Part shown: one piece after another, positions 50,601 to 62,480 of the stretch
How positions within the stretch are numbered: position 1 is the first letter of the stretch
Layout of the letters: every line of letters begins with the position of its first letter
Assembly (NCBI GenBank): GCA_029379385.1
Contig: CM055607.1
Coordinates: 17,670,001 to 17,734,000 of the forward strand
Reading direction: 5' to 3'
Length of the DNA stretch: 64,000 nt
Source of the DNA: Quillaja saponaria
Lineage: Eukaryota > Streptophyta > Magnoliopsida > Fabales > Quillajaceae
Notes under the pieces: generated by a model
Database searches by the model: none
What the model saw: the letters and a program-made list of their open reading frames with translations, nothing else
Told to the model about the DNA's origin: nothing
Program-made: the position numbers and the translations under genes

Positions 50601-53600
50601 CTTTTTAATAAAATCATTACTTATAAAAAAAAATAAAAAAAATTACGGAAATGAGAATTTACAAAATAATATGGCCTCCTTCTCCATTTATATTAAAGAG
50701 ATGCAATAAAATAATATTAAAATACCTGTTAACCTAATGACACACTTGAGCTAGACCAGAATAGGATAACCGTGACACTCACACATACTAGTACTCTTTA
50801 ACAGAGAGAAATCACTGGTATAAAGACATGTGGTGATTTAAAAAATGAATAAATGGAGAAGGACACAGTTGGGGCGTTAAGAGTGGATACAATTGCAAGA
50901 TCGGCTGCCAAGAATTTATCTCAAAAGTAGGCATAATTACAAGATATACCAAACTGCCAGGTAAATTTTTTTCTTGCTGTAACTTTATTTCTGTTTACTT
51001 GGATGCAACCTAATAAATTTGTTACTATTATAACAACACTGAGTGCGAAGCCTGGCCACCATTGACATTGGGACCACTTCTAACCAACCACAGTTGATGC
51101 AGCTACCTCAAGAAGGCACTTCATTTCCCCGTATTGTTCTTTACATAGATAGGATGGTCAACGTCACTAGACAGCTATAACTTGTCATTGCTCTTGTTAT
51201 CGTCAGGTTTGAAGTTAGTGCCACTAGAACTGGTGCTGTAATTGTCAGATTAGTGCTGCTAGGATTGAGCACAATGGCCACTGGTTTCCCCATGAATTTC
51301 CTTTAGCCATTGCAACCTTCTTCTTTGTGGCCTGTACAGCTTCATCTTCATCCCTCTTCTCTGTTGAGTTTCTGAGTGTGTCTTATGAATAGCCACTAGC
51401 TAATATTTATTGGTTACTGTAATAATAATTCACTTTGGAACAATTTTTTCTTGTCATGCCATTGCCATATTTGATTACTGGGTATTATTGTTTTTTATAT
51501 AATCTGGAAATAATTTCATATGATGACACAGGCAGATGCAAAAACCATTAGGTTTAGGGACAAAGTCATAAAGAAGGGTGGGACCTGGAGAGAGAGTTAT
51601 GGGGTTGATGAAAAGAAGCTTGCAAGTATGGTTAGAGAAGATCAGGTTGACATTTTGGTAGAACTTACTGGTCATACTGCAAACAATAAGTTGGGAATGA
51701 TGGCATGCCGACCTGCACCCATTCAGGTATGTTGGCAATTATTATATTATTGATATGGTGTTGTCACATTTTAAATTCTCCCTTGTACTATATCGTTTAT
51801 AAATCTCTTTAATTTTGTCATTCAATCATTTGTATCATGCTGTATCTGAGAAGCTGCAAATGTGAAAAATGTTGTATGTGGATTAACATGTTCTTTTGTT
51901 CTTGTCTCTTCCCTGAATAGTCTGTTGTGAATTCCTATGAATTTTAGTGTAAGAAGAGAGCCAGTTGATCAGGTCTTGGACTTATTGAGTGTTTACTTTC
52001 TCTCCGTATATTCTTTTTCCGTTTTAATATTCTTATCTTTCTGGCCTTTGGATGGTGTTATTATCCATCTTATGTACCAAAAAGGCTATTCCTCTTTCTG
52101 GTGTCTCTTAACTTAGTACTTATTAATATACTAACCAAAATGGAAAGAAAATCTATATGTTTCTTGATGTAGACTACTAATGCCTTCAGTCTTTCTTTTT
52201 TCAGCAGTGTTTTCTTCTGAATACATATATAATAATTTAACCTTTGCTAAAGGTCCAAAATGTCAGACCCCTTGGTAATCAATTGTTTTGCCATTTTTGC
52301 CTTATATGCCAAACCAGAGTTAGACCTGAAAAAAGGGGGAAAGAAGAAACATAACTTGAGGGGTGAATTGGGATAGAAACCATATTGAAGTCCTCATCAT
52401 ACTACATATATAATTTTTAATTGTTTGATCATTATCTTTTATTTCTCAAAGCATTGATTTCTTTCGAAGTTCAACAGTTGTAGATATCCTCCTTCAATCA
52501 TATATTATAAAGAGCATGAGAAATGTCTAATCCATAAGTTCAATATTCCTACTTTGTTTTCTCAATGTAAAATTTTGAAACCTTAGTAGAAAAAACGGTG
52601 CATATCTGTATACGGGGTGTAGTATATACCAAGGTAGTTAAGAATCGACTATTGTCTCTATTGTCATGTTTCTCACTTTTCACCATTGTTTCACCATTGT
52701 TTTTGCACAAATAGTACAATGTTCGATGAAAAGACCTCTATTTATAAGATTATAAGGTTTAAGGAGGTTGTCCAAACAAAACATGACTTTAGAAGGTACC
52801 TGAGCCTGTCAAAGAGATTTCCAAGGAAGGAAACTGTGCTGCCTGTACTCATTTAAATATAAAAACTTTTAATGCAGAGGGATTCATAACTGATTGGTGC
52901 CCAGCACATTACATTCTGCCCAAAAAGACATCCAAAGAATCAATCCCCAAATCTTGCAAAGGACATCTGACTGGTAAACAAGATAATTTAGGGAACAAGC
53001 ACATCAAAGGGGATGCTGAAAACCACACTTCTATCCAAAACAAGACATGTGTCCCCATTATCAACCTTAAAGTGAATAAACTACTTAAACATGTCCCATC
53101 TCTTTATGATGGCTACCTAAAGTGAAACACTATGAGAACCACACTGGTAAAGAATACCATCTTCCACAAGACAAACCATACTTCTCAACAATCATCTGCT
53201 TCCATAAACAATTAGGCGAGAGAGAGAACTGTGATAACCTTTTTCTATCAATGCATTGTTTAATGTTCTCCAAATCCTAATATTCAATCCTGATACTTGA
53301 AAGGCTTGCACCTACTTAACTTGCTTCAACTTATGCTAAAACTCCTTGCCTTGCCAAATGAAATCCTTGTATAACTTTTCAAGTTTCCATGCAACAGAAG
53401 CTATATATGAAATAACGATAAAAATTAGGTGGGAAGGTTTGGCCACTTTTAACCAAAGTTACTTTGCCCCCTTTGACAATTACAACCTTTTCCATCCATC
53501 CAAGTATTTTTTAGTTCTCTCAATGATGGAAACTCAATCCTGAATGTTAAAACAGAAGCGAGAATTGGATGAAATCTAGAACTAAAAAACGAAAACCAGC

Positions 53601-56600
53601 TAAAAAAAGGAACACAAGATGTATCGAGATTCGACTCAATCTAGCTTACGTTTTCACTAGAGAGATCAAAATTTACTACTCTATTTTTAGAAAAAATACA
53701 AGTGCCTAATTCGAAAAACTCGAAAAAAACCTATTGAACCTTAAAGCTAACTGCCTTTAAAGATATAAGCTACAAGCAAGATAAACCCTAAAAAATTTTC
53801 CTCTGGGACAAGCCTTTGAACCCCCAATTTTGTTCCCTTGCTACGGAATGGGCCTTCTCCACTTCGTGAACTAAAATTTATTTTTTGGGTCGCTCTTAGG
53901 TTGTAATTATCCAATGGGTGACACCGTGAAACTTTGGCTCAAGTGGATACAAGACAACACAACAATAATGACCAGGCTCTTATGGTATTATATTCTTTGT
54001 CTCTGTCATATGAAAATTTCGTTAATTCAATGTTGTATGGTAGAGAGGCTCTAACTTTGCAGGATGTGAAAGCATCTCTACTCAGTGCTGAGTTAAGGGA
54101 AAAACATAATAGCAAGAATAATGACCAGGTAGATGCTCTAGTGGTTAGGAGCAGGTCTAATTAGAAGGACAATATAGCAGCAGAGGACAATCACAATACA
54201 TGAACGATTCAGAGAAGACATTTTAAGAGTAAGATTGTGTGTTTCACTTGTTACAAGAAAGAGCATTTAGAAATCAATGTCTGCTCAACAGAAAGAGTAA
54301 GAAGCATGAGTAAGAGAGTGCTGATTCAGCCAGTCTCATAGAAGATGGGTCTGACGATGATTCTGGTTTTGGTTATACAGTCTCTAATTCTGTTAGTCGT
54401 GCAGATGATGAATGGATCATGGATAATGCATGTTCATACCATATTACACCTCAGAGCATAGTTTACCACTTACAAGACTTTGAGAGGTGGATGCATGTTC
54501 GTACCATATTACACCTCAGAGCATAGTTTACCACTTACAAGACTTTGAGAGGTGGTTTAGTTTCAATAGGAAACAATTTAGCTTGCAAGATAATAGGTAT
54601 TGGTACGATTCAGATAAGATGTCATGATGGTGCTGTAAGAACCTTGATAGGTTTTAGATATGTTCCTACTATGAAGAAAAACCTGATTTCTTTTGAGTTT
54701 CATAGATAACCCTGGCCATCAGTATTCAGATGGTGACAAATCTATTAGAGTTAGTACGAGATTGTTGGTTGTGATGAAGGGTAACCTGGTGAATGGCCTC
54801 TATGTTCTATAGGGTCCACTATTACAGGTTCTGCAGATTTGTCATCTTTCTTAACACCAAGTTATGGCAGTGATTGGAATATGTCAGTTTTGAGCAAACG
54901 TGGGTTGCTAGGAGTGCAGAACATTGGTTCACTGGAATTTTATGAGCATTGTGTCTTCGATAAGCAGCACAGAGCAAAATTCAGTTTTGTCAGTCACGTT
55001 ACCAAGAGTACTGTAGATTATGTTCACTAAGATTTGTGGGGTTCTTTTGAGAATTCCATCCAAGGGAGGTAAAAATTATTTGCTCACCTTCATTAAAAAT
55101 TTCTCTAGAAAGGTTTGGGTTTATTTTTTGGCCTATAAGAATGAAGTGTTTACAAGAAGTGGAAGATTATGATTGGAACTAGACAGGGAAGAAGATAAAG
55201 TGCTTTAAGACTGATAATGGGATGGAATTCTGTAGAGTTCCATTCAATAAGTTGTGTGAAGAGATGGAATTTTTCAAGACAGAGAACAGTTAGATCAACT
55301 CCTCAACAAAATAGAGTTACAGAGAGAATGAACATGGCACTCTTGCGGAAAGCAAGATGTATGCTCACTCATGCTGGTTTGGGCAGAAGCTGCTAACACA
55401 ACACTAAACAACTTTAAAAGATGACTCCAATGGTAGCCCATAAGACTAGGGAGTGAAGAGACCTTACAGGTCAAGACACATATCATGTTGCGTTTTGTCT
55501 TATTTATTGGCTTGGGCCAAAGTTTTGCGGTGTCGATCCTTTGGATAATTACGACCCTAGAGCCACCAAATTTTTTTTAGGGTTTGTTTCCTTCTTATGG
55601 CCTATATATAAAAGCAGTTAGCTCTAGGGTTTACATACTTTTTTTTCGAGCGAAACATTTGTATTTTCTCGTAGAACAAAATAATGAATTTCGATCTCTT
55701 TAGTGAGGACATAGGCTAGATTAAGCCGAATCTCGATACTTCTTGTGTTCTTTCTATTGATTGTTTTCGTTTTTCAGTTCTAGATTTCATCCAATTATCA
55801 CTTTCATTTAACATACCAAATATAAAACATTACCAACCTCTCACCGAAACAATCTCATTTTTAGACAAATTGATCTTCAACCCGTAGACAACTTCGAAGC
55901 TAAAAAGAATATTCCTGAATAAATGCAATTGCATACTATCCGCAATACAAAACAAGAGAGTATGATCCACAAAAACAAATGTTCACTGCAAATGTGTTTA
56001 GCTAACACAAAACAGCTAGCTGTTTATGAGATCAATATACTTAAGGCTTCCATATTAACAATAAAGAGCAAAGGAGATAAGGGATCTACTTTACTTAGAC
56101 TGTATGAACTCTCAAAGAAACCCACCTCAAACCCATTTATTATCACTGCAAAACGGAATGTGGAAACACGCATACATGTGTAGTCCATCCATTTCCTCTC
56201 AAAATTCTTTGCAAGAGATATAAAAGGTTGCCTTTTCAACGTCAAGTTTGCAAACCAATCCCAATATTGAAGATAGAAGCCTATAATCAACACACTTATT
56301 GGCTAAAAGAACAAAGTCCAAATCACCTTAAGTCTCTGTGTGTAATAACCCTCACCAACAATTTATATGCACTCCTCACTAAACTAATAGGGTGAAACAC
56401 TTTGATATTTGTCATTAGCTCATGGTACTCTTCTTTGGGTTCAAGACGAGAAAAGGCTTCTCTTGAAGAAAGCATTTTCATAAAGAAATGAACGGCTGCC
56501 ATGACAAGAAAATATTAAAACAGAACGTAATTTTCGACAAAAGGATGTTTTGTGTAATGGCTTTATGTCTAGAAACAAGTATTGGAAGCGTATAGGTGTT

Positions 56601-59600
56601 GCGATAAGTGTTGGAGGAATCCACCTTCATCGACATGTCCAAAGATCAGATTCTAATCCTAATTTTGAACGATTTAACATCTGCCCCCTCCCCTGGAATT
56701 GTGCCACCAAAAAAAAATCAAATCGTAAAATAAGCAAAGAGGTATTTTCTATTGACTTTTCTAAGTACTAGAAAACATTATACTTTTAATTGATAATTTG
56801 ACTGCCAATATTAACAACTTTTGACTAACTTCTGGATTACTTAACTAGCTAGTAGCCACTCGGTACTTGAATTTAAAGAACCAATGACTAACTCTGGAAC
56901 ATTGAACAAAGACTGAATAGATAATAAATATGACAACCCACTAACAATAATCTTTGAGTATGTGGATGACTTTATCTCGCTCTCTTTCATGGGTTAATTG
57001 ACTTGGTCTCATGGTCAAAAAAAAAAAAAGACTTGGTCTCTATTAAATATTCCACTTTACTACTTCTTGATACGAATGACTTGTCTTTGACCGGACCGGA
57101 GAGTTGATTGGTCAAGGTGCAAGTAATTTGGCCTAGACACACCTAACCGCTAAATCTATAAAATTTATCACTCAATGTTTTATCATCAAGAAAAAAAAAA
57201 GTTAGTCTAACTCTGAGCTTGACACCTGAAGATGATCAAAAGAGTTTGTAACTTATGTTTCTTGCAGTTTAAAACAAAATACAGAAGATTTTGTAAGAAT
57301 CAAATAATTTGAAAGTAATGATACAAAATTTGACACAAAGGATACATGAATTGGCAAAGCCAAAATGCTCATAGTCATCTCTTATTTGGTGAGCTAAGTG
57401 AGCACATGGCACCTTCTGATATAATAATTTATCAGTTTATTCCGCCATCAGTTATTCCATGACATTTTATAAGTAAAAGTCGACAGTATTTCAAATGGCT
57501 TTAAGGTTTATGTAGGATCTAGTAATTGGATGCTTGAATGCTCTTAGACTTCCTGCTAGTTACAAGTATTACCTACCAATTCCAAATTAAAGCTCAACTT
57601 TTTAGTTACAGTAGAAAAACAAAGAGGTAATAAAGAAATTGTTTAAAATATTGGATGACGATGGGGTGCATCATCTGTAGCCTTGGTTTCTCAAAGAAAA
57701 AGAAAAAGGAATTTATTATGTTGTTTAAAGTGAAGTACCTGCCTGTCTGCAGAGTAACTAAGAACATGGGTTAGAATCCTAAGTCTCTGGCTCTCCTAGG
57801 AGGTAGCTGTTGCCATTTCTGAGGAGCTGTCACGACATAAACAGAAAAATGTTTTACTGCGTCTTTTCTTTAGACTTTGTGCTGCATGGTTGAATGGCCA
57901 GAAGGCAAATTCCTGGTGTACCTTACCTAGAGATTAAATTTGACCGATATGGAGAGAATATACGTGATTATGCCTGCAAGTCAATATATGAGTTAACTTC
58001 TTAGTTTGTTTCAATGTTTTATGTACTTTCTCCAGATCTATTTATTGAAAGATATATTGTCTCTAGAAGCAGAAGTGATGTTGATAATTCAAGAATCGAA
58101 GTCAATTTACTTTATAAAAAGAGGATATCAATTAACTTTTATGAAATGCTTTCACTCTATGCTTGACATAATGGTATTACTGATTGGTGTGTTTTATGTC
58201 TTTAACTCTTATTGGTTGATCTGTAGGTTACTTGGATTGGGTACCCAAATACAACTGGATTGCCTACGGTCGATTATAGGATCACTGATTCACTGGCAGA
58301 CCCGCCTGATACTAAGCAGAAGTAGATTTCTGTCTAAAAATCTTGTAGTTTTGAAGCCTAGATTTTGTACTAGAGAATTTCCTGGTTACACCTTTTTATT
58401 GTACTTCTATTTGTTTGTAATGCTTCCCTAAATGACAGGCATGTTGAGGAGTTGGTTCGACTACCAGAATGCTTCCTTTGTTATATACCTTCCCCTGAGG
58501 CTGGGCCTGTTTCCCCTACTCCTGCTCTTTCTAATGGTTTTGTTACATTTGGTAGCTTCAACAATCTTGCCAAAGTAATGGTTAAAGGGGATGTGGATCT
58601 TTGCATATGATTTTGTTTCTTCTTTAGGTATAAATTCTGTAGAGTTAAGCCCATATATCCTGATTTAAATTTTGTTTGCTCATCTTCAGATTACTCCTGA
58701 AGTCTTGAAAGTTTGGGCAAGAATACTTTGTGCAATTCCAGATTCCCGCCTTGTGGTAAAATGTAAGCCTTTTTGTTGTGATAGTGTGAGACAAAGATTT
58801 CTTTCAACATTGGAGCAGTTAGGGTTGGAACCGCTACGTGTGGATCTTTTGCCTCTTATTCTTCTTAACCATGATCATTTGCAAGCATATTCTCTTATGG
58901 ACATCAGGTACTATCTAGGTTATATTCTTCATTTGTTGGTCAGTATTGCATAATTATATTTGTTGTATTTTGGATTTCTTGCTAATTGGTTTCAGTAATC
59001 AATCTTGTTTAGTTTCTATATTCTATTTAGATGTCTGATATCGTATTGTCAATTGTTTTAACCATTTTTCCATCCTCTTTCCTTTTTTGGTGCTCCTTGT
59101 TTTGGTTGGTGCTGGCACTAATCTTTTACATTATACAAACTCAACTCAACTAGGTTTTAAATCTTAAATTAGTTGGGTCACCTACATGAATCCTTTTTCT
59201 CCATTTGCATTGGTCCAAAGAGTCATTTTCGATATGCCTACACCAATCATATCCTTTCAAGAACTTCTCATGTAATTTTAAGTTTCCCTCTATCTCTTTT
59301 AACCCCATCCACTTGCAGCAAGTCACCTTTCTTAACTACGGGATCTTTCAGCCTACGTTAGATATGCTTAAACCACCATAAGTGGTTCTCTCTCATTTCT
59401 CTTTTATGAGTGCTGCGAGGACCTTCCTACATATTTCCTCATTTCGTATCATATCTCTTGTATACTTGTCATCCATCTCAACATTTTTATTTCAACCACA
59501 CTCATCTTATGCAAGTATTGTCTTAACTAACCAACATTCAAAAAAATACAGTATAGCCAGTCGCATGGCCTTCCTATAAAATTTCCTTTTAACTTATTAG

Positions 59601-60269
59601 GGATTGTAGGATATCATTTAACTCTTAAGGCACTTTGCCACTTCATCCACTGTGCCTTAATTATGTGGTTAACATCATACTCAATTGCCCCCTTTTTTTT
59701 TCTTTTTTCTTTTTTGTAAAAAGAAGCCTAGGTATTTTAACAATTCCTTTGCTGGGTGCCACCAGAAATAAGACTAGCTGGCCTTTTAAGGCATTAAGCG
59801 TTAAGCGATAAGTGAATTTAAGGGTTTGACCGTACCATTTTCAGGTTGCCATCATAATGTTTGTTTTTTATCAGAAACTACCTCGAGCCATAATAAAAAT
59901 GCTTCATCTGCGAGCTTCCTTTTTAATTCTTGGTTTAAAGAATTCCACATTTATTGTGATTAGGATTATTGTTTAGTGCTAGGATGATTTGGCTAATATA
60001 GATTCTCAGGGAATAAATATTGAACAAAGATATTCTGCCGATGCTGCTTTTCTAAACCTTTTCTCTTCATGTCCTGAGCTCATTTTGTAACTGTTGCATG
60101 AATGCTTAAATTATGTGAAGTTCTTATATTGGAATTCGAACAAAATGACCGGAGACGTTACTGATTACCTTTTTCATAACTGTGGCATGTCAAAATGTGA
60201 GGTTCTAATATTGAAATTTGTACAAAATGACTTGAAATGTTACTAGATTACCATTTTTTTCAATCTCTC

Positions 60270-60300
<31 letters not shown>

Positions 60301-61971
60301 AAATTTATAAGTAATGACATATTTACCTGATTTGACTTAGCATTGTTTCGGAGCACCTTAACTGACTTAAGTAAAAGTTTATGTTGTTGCTTCTTTTAGG
60401 CCAAGAATAGTCAGCATTGAGATAAGATGATTGCATGTCAATTTTGTGAGAATCAGAATAAAAGAATGTTCCTCTCAAATCCATAATGTTTATGTTATAT
60501 TATTATAGCAAAGCGTTATAATCATATATTACTTGCAATATTGTTTGGCCTATTAATTTGGCCTTTTGATTAGAATGTTCTATCTATATAATATAATGGT
60601 TTCAAGCTTTCTCCAAAATGAAGGTTTTCTCATTCTGACTTGAAGATCAATCTTACAAATAGAATGAACTCATGTCCACATAATCTGAACTTTTATTATT
60701 TATCCTATAGTTGCAATAAGAAATTACTTGTGGCACACTCCAAAAAACAAAATAGATACAAGACTTGTGGTCATAAGAAGGGTGAAGCTTATTGTTTGTC
60801 TTCATTGGTGTAGCCTTTCATATGCTTAATGTTAAGAGGTGCTGACCTATGATACTTCTTCTATTTAGCTTGGATACGTTTCCATATGCTGGTACAACCA
60901 CAACATGTGAGTCTTTATACATGGGAGTTCCCTGTGTAACTATGGCTGGTTCAGTACATGCACACAATGTTGGTGTTAGTCTTCTCAGCAAAGTTGGTGA
61001 GCAACTCTCCTTTCTGGTTACACTGTTCAAAGTCTATCTGCATCACTGAGATCATCTTTTTTTCATTCTGTGGCTTTTCTCTAGTTTGGTTAAATAGTGT
61101 TTACTGTTATTCTGAATATGTGTTATCAAGTCAGGATAGAGTTCAAAAAGTCAACTATTAAATAGTGCCATCATAGTTAAAGAATTCAGGCATCCAAATA
61201 CTGATGCCACTTGAAGTCAAAGATATACAATTTGGGACCTACTGAGGATAAATTGTACTCGGCAGATCGATAGTTCAGTACAAGCTTAACTCTACAAATG
61301 TAGATCAATATATTCATTCTGGTTTTATAATTTAAAATTTAATGACTTTAAGTGGACTAAACTATTTCCTATCCATTATGAGGAAAATGTTCCATTCAAT
61401 AACTAGAACTATCATTGCCTTGATGCAGTTAATATGTCTCAGGTTTTGAGCTTTTTCTTTGGCGCTTAGCATATTTTTTGCTTGTATATTTTTTGCTTCA
61501 ACTGTAAAGCTGTAGCAATGTCTTGCTAATTGCAATACAGGGTTGAAGCATTTGGTTGCCGGAAATGAAGATGAATATGTCCAATTGGCTCTGCAGTTGG
61601 CCTCTGACGTTACAGCACTATCTAATTTGAGAACGAGTCTCCGAGACCTCATGTCCAAGTCCCCTGTCTGTGATGGTGCGAACTTTACCCTGGGTCTGGA
61701 ATCAACGTACAGAAACATGTGGCAGAGGTACTGTAAAGGGGATGTACCATCTTTACAGCGCATAGAATTGTTGCAGCAGACGGCAGTTACTGATGAACCA
61801 GCTGTTAAAACTTCCGAGTCAACAAGGATCACAAACTCAAGAGAAGGCAGTCCTGGATCTACCCAGGGTAATGGATTTGATGCAACCCTGCCTTCTAAAT
61901 TTAATACCCGCAGTTGTGAAGAAAATGGGGGTCCATTGAATCAGACCACCAAATCAGGCAAGGTGGGTTGA
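38686..61971 (+). CDS. SPY: SPINDLY, TPR-containing protein O-fucosyltransferase
   Basis: Seventeen coding exons join without a break to 928 residues: 38686-39096, 40410-40571, 40987-41162, 41304-41379, 43215-43343, 43501-43620, 43712-43780, 43896-43977, 44770-44864, 45837-45901, 47127-47325, 51532-51726, 58227-58321, 58439-58574, 58690-58907, 60869-60996, 61541-61971. All introns are GT-AG and phases match. Arabidopsis SPY is about 914 residues. Residues 1-49 are a variable, acidic N-terminus. Residues 50-440 hold about eleven TPR units (for example AYYNLGVVYSEMMQYDMALA, and NNLGVIYKDRDNLDKAVECY). Residues 441-880 are the GT41 catalytic region, with WGRRFMRLYPQY, GYVSPDYFTHSVSYF, ELTGHTANNKLG, GYPNTTGLPTVDYRITD, FGSFNNLAK and DTFPYAGTTTTCESLYMGVP. 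Lys670, the last codon of exon 14, aligns with Arabidopsis Lys665, reported as needed for activity. The enzyme transfers fucose from GDP-fucose to Ser/Thr of nuclear and cytosolic proteins such as DELLAs, restraining gibberellin signalling. Introns reach 6.5 kb and are full of mobile DNA. Confidence 0.95.
39585..39856 (+). repeat. 136-bp tandem duplication in SPY intron 1
   Basis: 39585-39720 and 39721-39856 are nearly identical; I count two or three differences (ctg/ccg and gattt/gatgt positions). Both begin cccaaaatcc and end gctatgggta. Such high identity implies a recent duplication. Confidence 0.9.
39989..40102 (+). repeat. 57-bp tandem duplication in SPY intron 1
   Basis: ttgcacttctgcatatccct starts at 39989 and again at 40046 with one base changed. 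The second unit is followed by a further partial repeat of agcaagtttctcatgg at 40095. Confidence 0.85.
41475..41700 (+). pseudogene. RTE-type LINE ORF C-terminal fragment in SPY intron 4
   Basis: The plus strand reads in pieces as the conserved end of plant RTE-clade ORFs: VVRRGDLVQVEGV, then RGRGRPK, then a remnant of the NWRKMIYVANL-type ending. It ends with the usual ttgggatataagact trailer. It is a 5'-truncated, dead copy with frameshifts. Confidence 0.65.
42555..43027 (+). mobile_element. TRIM (terminal-repeat retrotransposon in miniature) in SPY intron 4
   Basis: A 473-bp element flanked by perfect 5-bp target duplications GTTCC (42550-42554 and 43028-43032). LTR1 is 42555-42731 and LTR2 is 42841-43027; both share the block ctagcattttaaccca and the ttggtacttgggcca block. 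A primer binding site (TGGTATCAGG) starts at 42734, right after LTR1. A polypurine-like tract (aagtgggggtg) precedes LTR2. The 110-base interior has no coding capacity. LTR1 carries an A-run near its start and the LTRs are visibly diverged. Confidence 0.85.
50010..50640 (+). pseudogene. 5'-truncated L1-type LINE in SPY intron 11
   Basis: Across frameshifts the plus strand reads as the zf-RVT end of a plant LINE: a VVAKVAFFVWTA-like start, LTADNLIREDFV, then after a gap the WVIWLERNNRIFKNE motif at 50373-50420, followed by a terminal hydrophobic segment. It ends with aataaaatcattacttat and a poly(A)-type tail at 50624-50640. The target duplication was not identified. Confidence 0.7.
52650..53544 (-). 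pseudogene. LINE ORF2 remnant, post-RT region, left piece (SPY intron 12)
   Basis: Read on the minus strand from 53540, fragments match the segment after RT in plant L1 ORF2: WMEKVVIVKGGKVTLVKS, then FHLARQGV and later pieces, with many stops. It continues the RT piece at 55818-56300 in correct order on the minus strand; the copia remnant separates them. The left boundary near 52650 is approximate. Confidence 0.55.
53944..55450 (+). pseudogene. Ty1/copia gag-protease-integrase remnant
   Basis: Visible in order: gag end (DDQALMVLYSLSLSYENF-like, then LTLQDVKASLLSAELR, at 53965-54100), the zinc knuckle CFTCYKKEHLE at about 54243, and the protease entry DEWIMDNACSYHIT at about 54409 with the catalytic Asp in place of the usual D-S/T-G loop start. 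A linker GTIQIRCHDGAVRTL follows at 54605, then the pre-integrase VLSKRGLLGVQNIG and CVFDKQH at 54855-54970 and TKSTVDYVH at 55005. RT and RNase H are missing. Stops and shifts are frequent. Confidence 0.75.
54426..54555 (+). repeat. 65-bp tandem duplication inside the copia remnant
   Basis: 54426-54490 and 54491-54555 are identical but for about one base (ttcatacc against ttcgtacc). It duplicates the protease-entry coding segment and breaks the frame. Confidence 0.9.
55818..56790 (-). pseudogene. LINE ORF2 reverse transcriptase remnant, right piece (SPY intron 12)
   Basis: On the minus strand an open frame (56293-56024) reads KNFERKWMDYTCMRVSTFRF, then NGFEVGFFESS and DPLSPLLFIVNMEAL, the RT domain block of plant L1. 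Further on, the catalytic motif is altered to VDHTLLF where FADDTLIF is expected, followed by GLKINLSKNEIV at about 55870. The frame then meets the copia remnant at 55813. Confidence 0.75.
56791..58226. other. Rest of SPY intron 12
   Basis: No gene or element identified. Contains A-runs at 57019-57031 and 57189-57201. The intron ends with the acceptor at 58226. Confidence 0.5.
59140..59600 (-). pseudogene. RTE-type LINE fragment in SPY intron 15, minus strand
   Basis: On the minus strand, HLWWFKHI, then VVKKGDLLQVDGVKRDRG, and a trailing MQMEKKDSCR-type region correspond to the same conserved RTE ORF end as the fragment in intron 4. The element end (tcaactcaactaggtttt on the plus strand) is the complement of the usual trailer. 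It is 5'-truncated and full of stops. Confidence 0.6.
60276..60301 (+). repeat. Poly(T) tract in SPY intron 15
   Basis: T-runs interrupted by a single C, followed by aaatttataagtaatga. This is the reverse complement of the tail region of the LINE at 50.6 kb and may be the tail of a minus-strand LINE insertion, but no coding part is recognisable beside it. Confidence 0.35.
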
Positions 61972-62480
61972 AGTTGAATTTATCTGACTGACACATTAGA
62001 GGTATTTGCAGAGAGATGGGTGCAACAGAAACTATTAGAATAGATCTGGGATTTTGGTTCCCTGGTGTATATGTGTTATTGCTGGAATGGAGGCTGGTGG
62101 TTACTACACAACAATGTTAGCTTACATAGGATGACATTTTCTAGGGAAAGATGTTGGCAACAGCAAGTAGTTCGATTTTTGTATGTGCAAGCTAAGTGTG
62201 AGGATGTGAAAGAGGTGATGTGGGTTTGAGCTGCTGCCTCCATTTAGCTGTAACACATTTTTCTCTCAATTATAGAAGATGTGTATATTGATCTGGAGAC
62301 TTTTTAATTTTCCTTTAGCATTGTCTTTCTTCTTTCCAAAGATGGCATTATTTATAAAGCTTGTAGTTCACGTCTTTGTGAAAAGTAAAAGAGAATCACA
62401 TCAAAGATGGATTTTAGTGTCTACGTGCAAATTCAATCTAAAATTCAAATTTAAAATTAATAGAGTAAATTTATACTTTT
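61972..62480 (+). other. Probable SPY 3' UTR
   Basis: Non-coding sequence after the SPY TGA with balanced composition until about 62,350, then AT-rich. No clear AATAAA is present in the expected zone. Confidence 0.4.

Larger units (their letters stand above)
53545..55813 (+). mobile_element. Ty1/copia remnant bounded by inverted LTR copies
   Basis: The interior (53944-55450) is copia gag-protease-integrase in plus orientation. The left arm 53545-53943 and the right arm about 55485-55813 are inverted copies of one LTR: ggatgaaatctagaact near the left edge has its reverse complement near the right edge, and the two arms also share a gacaccg-aaaactttgg block. The right LTR has a TATATATAAAAG box at 55605 and ends TTTAACA. 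Normal elements have direct LTRs, so this one is rearranged or composite. Flanks CTGAA and TACCA do not match. It interrupts a minus-strand LINE. Confidence 0.7.

Noticed and set aside
55923..56183. 86-codon plus-strand frame in SPY intron 12
   Set aside because: The minus strand encodes LINE reverse transcriptase here; the plus frame is a shadow.
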